From the NCBI GenBank assembly GCA_015501595.1, contig JADNRX010000008.1, forward strand, positions 124,001 through 188,000: a DNA stretch of 64,000 bases, read 5' to 3'. Positions 57,810 to 64,000 of the stretch are shown one piece after another (the stretch's first letter is position 1; every line of letters starts with the position of its first letter). Under the pieces are notes generated by a model. That model saw nothing but the letters and a program-made list of their open reading frames with translations. It searched no databases and was not told the origin of the DNA. This DNA comes from Hymenopellis radicata. Taxonomy: Eukaryota > Basidiomycota > Agaricomycetes > Agaricales > Physalacriaceae. A program made the position numbers and the translations under genes.

Positions 57810-60504
57810 ATGGCCCCGCGCAAAGTGAAGATTTCCGGCAACGGCAGCAGCGACGAGGATGATGTTTACGACGACGGTGTTGCCACCGAATCAGAGTCGG
57901 AGATGCCGGCCCCGCCTAAGCCGCGTAGGAGCGGCATACGGAAGAGTCTAACTCTTGCAGATGCTGAAAGCTTTGCCTCAGACGCTGGGCGAGCCAACAT
58001 GAAATCGACAGATATCAACGACGACGCGGCGGAGAAGCGGAGACGTCGGAAGAGCATGAAGATACCGCAGGAGCCATCTATCGCGGGGTCATCGCGAGAG
58101 GGCGACGACGCAGAGGTCGCGCGCAAGAAGCGCCTCACAGCTGTACAGCCGCCTGTTATCAACGTTCCAAGCGACGTCAAGAATTCCAATTTCGAAGAGT
58201 GGATGAAGATGCACACCGACGGCGTACGTTGCAATTCTTTGTCTTCCTTCAATAAGGCTAAAGCTGCCATAGAAAATTAACGCGGCCAACTCATGGGATA
58301 TCTTCCTCATCGACTATTTCCACGACATGTCACTCCTCAAAGATGGCGACGACAACACTATCAACTTCCAACGCGCGTCGTACACTCTCGATGGCTGTGT
58401 CAAGCTATGGACCACTCGTGTAGACAGTGTCGGAACGGATTCAGCGAAACTCGCCAGTAACCTCGCGTCTGGCCGAAATGACATCGGCGAGGACTCTGGT
58501 GACGAGGATCTCGATGATCCGGCCCAGCCCAAGAAGAAACGCGTGCATCGGTCTGGGGCAACCCTGAAGGAGGCATCGCAGCTCAGAAGCAAAAAAATCG
58601 AGACCGAGTTCTTGGTAGACCCGTTGTTCAAAAAGACGTGCGCTGACTTCGACGAAGGAGGTGCCCAAGGGCTGTTGATGAACCATCTGAGTTTGGGCGT
58701 TGGCCAAGATGGAGGATTGCGCGTCGTCTTCGATGCTGGTGACTCTCTCAGCAAGGGCGACGACGACGACGACTTTGATGAACCGGAGGACTATGTTGAC
58801 CTCAGTGTCCTACGCAGTATGTTAAACTCCTCCCTTGTCTAACTCCCATCTAAATTGCCTCTTAGACGACTTCATCCCTGACATGTCCATATTGGACGAC
58901 CTCGAGATATGTCCCGACCTTGCAGAGTTTGCATTCCAGAAAGACGCATCATCAGCCCCCAACTTGACTATTTCGGAGGATCTCGAACATCAAAGCGACG
59001 AGGAGGAATCTTCTGAAGACACTAATATGAATTTGGATGAGGCTCCTGTTGCAGATTACTTCGACGGTCCAGGTGGCATTGAGGATGACGATAATTTCGA
59101 AGGTGACTTCGGCGGCGATAACTTTGGTGGAGACGACGATGTGGACGCACACTCCAACGGCTCTGTTGCCGGTGGCTCCAACCAGAATGGAGAGGCATCC
59201 GGTTCCTATGTTCCATTTGATCCTAGGAACACGACCAATGAACAACGAAGCCTCATGGTTTCGATGGATGCCAATAGTGGCATGGATTATTTCGACAACG
59301 ACAACAGTCGCAACTGGGCCGGCCCCGAACACTATAAATCTATCAAGAAGATCTTCCGGAGGGGTATGTTATTCCCCATGTACACATCGAAGTGTCTAAT
59401 AAACTACGTCCAGCGGAGAAGGACGCATCAAAACCCAAAGTTCGCCGAGAAAAGAAGGAAGCTGTCAAAATTGATTTTTCAACCCCGCCAGACAAGCCTC
59501 TGAAAGCCATTGCCGAGGAACTGTTTCGCCCTAGCAAGACAAGTATCAATCTCTCAAACAAGAAGAATGAGAAGAAGACTGACCATCGACTGCCCGATGA
59601 TATGCACTTCACTAGTCGGCAGTTGATTTCGCTCTTCCTCAAGCCCAAATTTTCAGTGAGTTCGCATATCTGTTCAAGAATGTGTCGTGCTGATGTCTGA
59701 AAGCTTACGATGCGCGGTCGGAATCCGCCTGGAAATTCGACCAATGAAGAAGTTGACGAGAACTTCTGGGCTCAGGCTGCTGCCAACCAAGCTGCAGGTC
59801 GTGGAGAGGGTGATGATAGTGAGTTAAAGCTGGCTTGAGCTACTCTCGTTTCTAACAGCTTCCTCCAATAGATGACGCAGCCATTCCTACGCAGTTCTTC
59901 CAGGACGATTTTGATGACGGACCTGGCTTTGACGATGGCTTTGACGCGGTTGGTGGGTTGCCTGAGGGCCAAGATGAGGAGGAGCTGCTGGCCGCTACTC
60001 AGGGCCAATCACGGCGCGTTCGACCACCGACCGTTAACTATGCGAAGCGAGCCAAACGAGTCGACGTCAAAAGGTTAAAGGACAACATCTGGAAAGGCCT
60101 TGACATCGTTACTCCGCACGCAAAGAAAGAAGATGGCATGGTGAGCTTCCTCTTCCAGCCCTTGGGTATTTGCTAATGGCTGTTTCTCTAGGATATTGAT
60201 GATGCCAACTTTACTGATCCTGCCGACGCCCGGGATTTCAAATCGGTCATCACCAGTCTTCAGCGCTCGTATCCTGAAGAAAAAATGGAAGAAATCAGCA
60301 CAAGTTTCTGCTTTATTTGCTTGCTTCATTTAGCGAATGAACAAGGGCTAAGACTTGAGGAAGGCGAAACGAGTGGAGAGCAGATTGGGAAGCTATGGGA
60401 TGTTAAGGTGAGCTGCACTTACCCGCCGTAGGCGTTCAATGCCTAATAATCTTTACTCGTTCTTCTAGGTGTATAGAGATCCCGATGCAATCCCAGCCGC
60501 TTAG
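57810..60504 (+). CDS. BRN1: condensin complex subunit 2 (kleisin, CAP-H/Brn1)
   Basis: Kleisin that closes the SMC2-SMC4 ring for mitotic chromosome condensation. ATG 57810 starts MAPRKVKISGNGSSDEDD. Family blocks appear in order: PSDVKNSNFEEWMKMHTDG, KINAANSWDIFLIDYFHDMS, NFQRASYTLDGCVKLWTTRVDSV, TLKEASQLRSKKIETEFLVDPLFKKTCADFDEGGAQGLL, FIPDMSILDDLEICPDL, SYVPFDPRNT, WAGPEHYKS, PLKAIAEELFRPSKT, TRGRNPPGN-like and the C-terminal DNLWKGLD-type motif KDNIWKGLDIV, with TSFCFICLLHLANEQGL at the Smc2/4-binding end. Acidic, Gly/Asp-rich linker between. Stop TAG at 60502. All introns in phase. Confidence 0.95.
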
Positions 60505-61447
60505 GATTCGCGTTTTTTTTATTCTTACTATTTTATCGTCCTGTTAACCTGTTGTCATACTATACAATTCCTATACCATCATCCTTTCCAATCTCAGCTT
60601 CACCTGCGACCTGTGTACTTTTGACGTTTCTCTGTAGGCTCAGTACCACGTGGCCGCCATTCTATCCACTGACCCTCATGTCTGGATCTGAACCTCCTTG
60701 CAATTCCCCGGCTAACGTTATAATATCGCGTCATTCAGGCGTTAATTGGTAGGAGCTGTGAGGTGGCTAGACTGGGCAACCAGTCATCGCGTTCAAGAAG
60801 AATCTCTGGAAGAATATTCAGGTTCTCTTTCTTTTTGCAACATCACGCGGTAGATCGTTGCAACTTGCAAGCGTGGAAATGATCATCAGGTGGGTACTCT
60901 TAACAACTACCTGCAGTACGTATTCATATTGAATTCGGTTTTTGCGTACAGTCGGAAGATCAGAGAATGATCAGACGGTCTCACGAGTGCAATGCTCGCA
61001 TCCGATCATATGTGTCCTCGAGTTTCAACATCAGCTGGACTCGCTGTTTTGCCTTTTTGACTTCTGTTGACAGCAGTGTCAACATTGCGGGTCGCTCTAC
61101 ATTGCCACGTTCAGGCTATGACAGATAGTGTCAGCCTCTTCTCCTGCTGTTTCTCCTGGTCAGTCTCACTCTTGCTTAAATGTCTTCGCAAAAAGAGGGA
61201 CTTCGGGTTATGACCTGTGGTCCACTGAGTCATACTAACTTAACCGCGCATATTTTGTCGGGATTAATCCGGATGCCTTCAATCACCTTACACAACGAAC
61301 CAGTTGTATTCAAAAGTCGCCATTACCTGGAGGACCGTCGTCCCGCACGGTCCGTTGAGGCTCTTGCTAGGATGGAGAAATAGGTATAAAAGCCTCACCC
61401 AACTGACCCAGAAGTTCCAGCTCACCTTGAGTTAATTGTTCACCGTC
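60505..61447. other. intergenic, pectate lyase upstream region
   Basis: About 940 bases without a gene. The end nearest the pectate lyase carries a TATA box. Confidence 0.45.
61385..61391 (+). promoter_or_regulatory. TATA box (TATAAAA)
   Basis: Lies about 60 bases upstream of the pectate lyase start codon, in the position expected for a strongly regulated secreted-enzyme gene. Confidence 0.6.
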
Positions 61448-62763
61448 ATGAAGTGGTTATTCGGTCTCTTCGCTCTCACCGTCGTCAGCGTCATCTCTGT
61501 AAATCTTTTCTTTTTCTACTGCCCTTCCTTCCTTAACGCGTCGCTTTAGGCCCTCCCCGCCGAACAGGGCCTTGTTAAAAGGGCTTCTGTTAGCGACACG
61601 GCTACAGTCGGTTATGCTACGCTCAACGGGGGGTACGTTATCCGGATTTCGAGTCGGTAATCCTATTCATTCGTTGTAGAACTACCGGCGGCTCCGGTGG
61701 CACGACTACGACTGTGACCACGCTTTCAGCCTTGACCTCTGCAGTCTCGGGAACTGCGAAAAAGATTGTCATCATTTCTGGTTCGCCATCCGATCCATTA
61801 TCATTAGTGAAGACTCAGACTCAACGATGTATAATAGGCACTATCACTGGCAACACTGTTGTCAAAGTTGGATCGAACACGTCAGTTGTTGGCGCGAAGG
61901 GATCGTGTCAGTATTTCCTAAACACTCACATTCTTGCAACTTTCTCACAGTGGCAATGTCTAGCCCTTGTTGGTGTTGGTCTCCGCGTGTTGAATGAATC
62001 CAACGTTATCATCCGGAACGTCAAGATCTCGAAAGTCCTTGCTGACGCAGGCGACGCCATTGGCATCCAGGCCTCTTCCCAAGTCTGGGTTGACCACGCC
62101 GACCTTTCCAGTGACTTGGACCACGACAAGGACTAGTTCGTGCTTTTCCGCTACCTCTGGTGCAACGGCTAATCTCCTACAGTTATGACGGGCTTCTCGA
62201 CATCACCCACGGCTGCACTGGCATCACTGTTACAAACAGCAAGCTCTACAACCACTGGAAGGCCTCGCTCGTTGGCCACTCTGACAGCAACGGCTCTGAG
62301 GACACGGCTATCACCGTGACATACGCGCTCAACTGGTGGCAGAACCTCAACTCTCGCACTCCTTCCTTCCGCTTCGGGCATGGCCACATCTACAACAACT
62401 TCTTTGACACCAACAACGACGGCATCAACACTCGTGATGGTTTGTGGTCTCTACATTAGTCGCCATCAGGTACTCACCGTCCACAGAGGCTCAACTTCTC
62501 GTTGAAAACAACGTGTGGGTATCCCCCAAGAAGCCTCTCTATTCCACCGATGAGGGCTACGCTGTTGCTCGCGGCAATGGTTAGTGTTCGCGTCAATTTC
62601 AGTGTTCGTGCAAGTTCTAAATTGGTTCCCAGATTTCGCAGACGGTGAAAATACTGCTCCAACGGGCACGTTCAGCACTGCTCCCTACTCTTACTCGCTC
62701 GTGTCTGCTTCCGCTGTCAAGGCTGCCGTGACCGGATCCGCAGGCCAGACCCTCAGCTTCTGA
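61448..62763 (+). CDS. secreted pectate lyase (PL1 family)
   Basis: Cleaves polygalacturonate in plant cell walls by beta-elimination with Ca2+. Signal peptide MKWLFGLFALTVVSVIS A, then a short pro-region ending in the Kex2-type site KR. Family blocks: [95 protein letters not shown] (Ca2+-binding Asp residues and conserved DHxDLS), KLYNHWKASLVGHSD, TYALNWWQNLNSRTPSFRFGHGHIYNNFF (catalytic Arg in SRTPSFRFG), and VENNVWVSPKKPL. Ends AGQTLSF. All eight or so exons in phase. Confidence 0.93.
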
Positions 62764-63373
62764 AGAAGATAAGAGAATGGTGTCAGAGAATCCAATCGAT
62801 GAGACCCTAGTGTATCGCGAATGTTGTGTAAAAGGCTGGGAAATAATATCCATTTACGGATCAAGTTTAGCTCTGAGTGTGGCGCTACTGACGTTACTTG
62901 CTTCCAATAACGCTTTCGAGCTCTACTAGTCATGGCGTCACTTTTGCAGGTATATAACTCCGCAGTTGAGTTTACTTGCTCAGAAACAGTACAGAAATAC
63001 CCCTCATTAGCGAGAGCAACACGTCCCTTGAAGACGAATGGAGAGAATCAATCTCAAGCGGCAAACTGTAACAGAACTTGTATTACTAGTTGAATGTTCA
63101 TTTGTACAGTATTTGATTACCCGCACACGCGGCTCTTTTATATACTATACATCGTATACAGTGGCCTGTCAATACCACTTCTTGCAGCCACGATCGTGGC
63201 GCAGTTAAGGAGCATGTCTAAGTAATCTCTCCTTCGGTTATCCTGTCGGATGACGCGGGTAGTACTGGCCATCGGGGAAGAAGGAACTGATGCTTAACAG
63301 TCGAGAAGGGTACAACAACATTCATGATTTCGTGCAATATTGTTCGATTCACATCGAAACCATGTACGCCTAC
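62764..63373. other. intergenic between convergent genes
   Basis: 610 bases. Nothing recognised. Confidence 0.45.
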
Positions 63374-64000
63374 CTACTCCCAGTACCTCGCCGCCTTGTT
63401 CTCGCTCTCTCCCCCTACTTCCAAAAAGTCCGAGGGACGCTCGCGCTTGACGTTCCGTCTGCGGTTATTCACCGGCAGCCTCTGGTACGCAGAATCCTGG
63501 CCTGCCACCTGCTGCGGCATATACGCCGCGCCCCAATTGCTATACCCCCCCGCGCCATTGACGCTCGCGCTCTGCATATTCTGCATCTGCTGCTGCTGCT
63601 GCTGGAACGCCGACAGCGCGACGGACACCGTCTGCGCCTGCTCGAGCTGTATCTGCACCTGCTGGTACTGCATCTCCGTCTGCTGCCGGACCTGGACGGG
63701 GAGGGACGGGTTCTGGAGCATGACGGAGAGCTGCTGTATTTGCGCTTGGAGCTGCGGGATGCTGTTGACCAGCATGCTCTGCATGTCGAATTGGGAGCCA
63801 GGCTGTTCGTCAGAGTAGAAGTCCTGGTCTAAGGAGACCGTGTCGTCCTACGGGGATACAGGGTTAGCGCTTGGTTTGTGGTAACACGAAATCGCATACG
63901 ACGCTGGGACCATCGGTCATCGGGCGTATCATACCCATCTCCTCGTCGGCTCCTTCCGTTCTGCTCTTCTCGATTTCTCCTTCGATGTAATCGTTGACCT
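63374..64000 (-). CDS. Q-rich protein, C-terminal part only (runs off right edge)
   Basis: Last exon (63374 to about 63847) reads DDTVSLDQDFYSDEQPGSQF, MLVNSIPQLQAQIQQLSVML, QVRQQTEMQYQQVQIQLEQA, a Q6 run, and KRERPSDFLEVGG near the end; the previous exon, cut by the window edge, reads VNDYIEGEIEKSRTE..MGMIRPMTDGPSV. The intron is GTATGC..CCGTAG. Coiled-coil-like, glutamine-rich tail with a basic motif before the end. The N-terminal domain that would identify it lies outside the window, so I leave it unnamed. Confidence 0.5.

Noticed and set aside
63590..63680. Leucine-rich plus-strand frame opposite the Q-rich gene
   Set aside because: It is the antisense shadow of CAG/CAA-type glutamine codons; the minus strand has a proper splice junction and better composition.
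192..64000. CRISPR arrays, prophage, prokaryotic operons, polyketide or nonribosomal synthase genes, rRNA
   Set aside because: Looked for and not seen; gene structure is uniformly intron-rich fungal.

Overview
This window looks like nuclear DNA of a filamentous basidiomycete, probably an Agaricomycete. Almost every gene is cut by many introns of about 45-60 bases with GT..AG ends. A fungus-specific FunK1-type kinase and a fungal DUF2470 protein are present, and conserved eukaryotic housekeeping genes (condensin kleisin, dynein intermediate chain, RPL30, farnesyltransferase beta, TAN1) sit among fast-evolving lineage-specific genes. No prokaryotic, organellar or viral signature was seen. All names come from reading the translated, spliced sequence by eye; no database search was run.

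Left part (0-18.4 kb): a run rich in small-molecule enzymes. In order: an AMP-dependent acyl/aryl-CoA ligase, a DUF2470 membrane protein, a class I SAM-dependent methyltransferase, a class A FAD monooxygenase, a GMC oxidoreductase and an aldo-keto reductase. The last two are divergent and share a 795-base intergenic region. Together they could form an aromatic or secondary-metabolite pathway, but there is no polyketide synthase, NRPS or terpene cyclase in view. Similar CCTCC..GGAGG palindromes lie in three of its non-coding stretches.

Middle (18.6-41.4 kb): a chromodomain protein, cytoplasmic dynein intermediate chain, a small DASH-Hsk3-like protein, a small membrane protein with a GC-AG intron, an acidic AT-hook protein, a class I/II aminotransferase with a badly broken frame, two unknown genes, a truncated aldo-keto reductase pseudogene, an LRR-like protein, TAN1 and a disordered nuclear protein.

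Right part (41.5-64 kb): two tandem alanine-glyoxylate aminotransferase genes with conserved 9-base microexons, farnesyltransferase beta, RPL30, a repeat-rich block with two related zinc-finger genes and a short insertion, a FunK1-like kinase and a fragment of another copy, D-amino-acid oxidase, condensin subunit 2, a secreted pectate lyase, and the 3' end of a Q-rich gene running off the right edge.

A recurring oddity is single-base frame breaks at short G/C runs, in which adding or removing one base restores a conserved or continuous frame. At least seven genes show it, including the dynein subunit. Assembly or base-calling error is the simplest explanation, although the aminotransferase and kinase have enough breaks that real decay is possible. 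Other genes (ligase, methyltransferase, GMC, TAN1, farnesyltransferase beta, BRN1, pectate lyase) read through all exons without a break.
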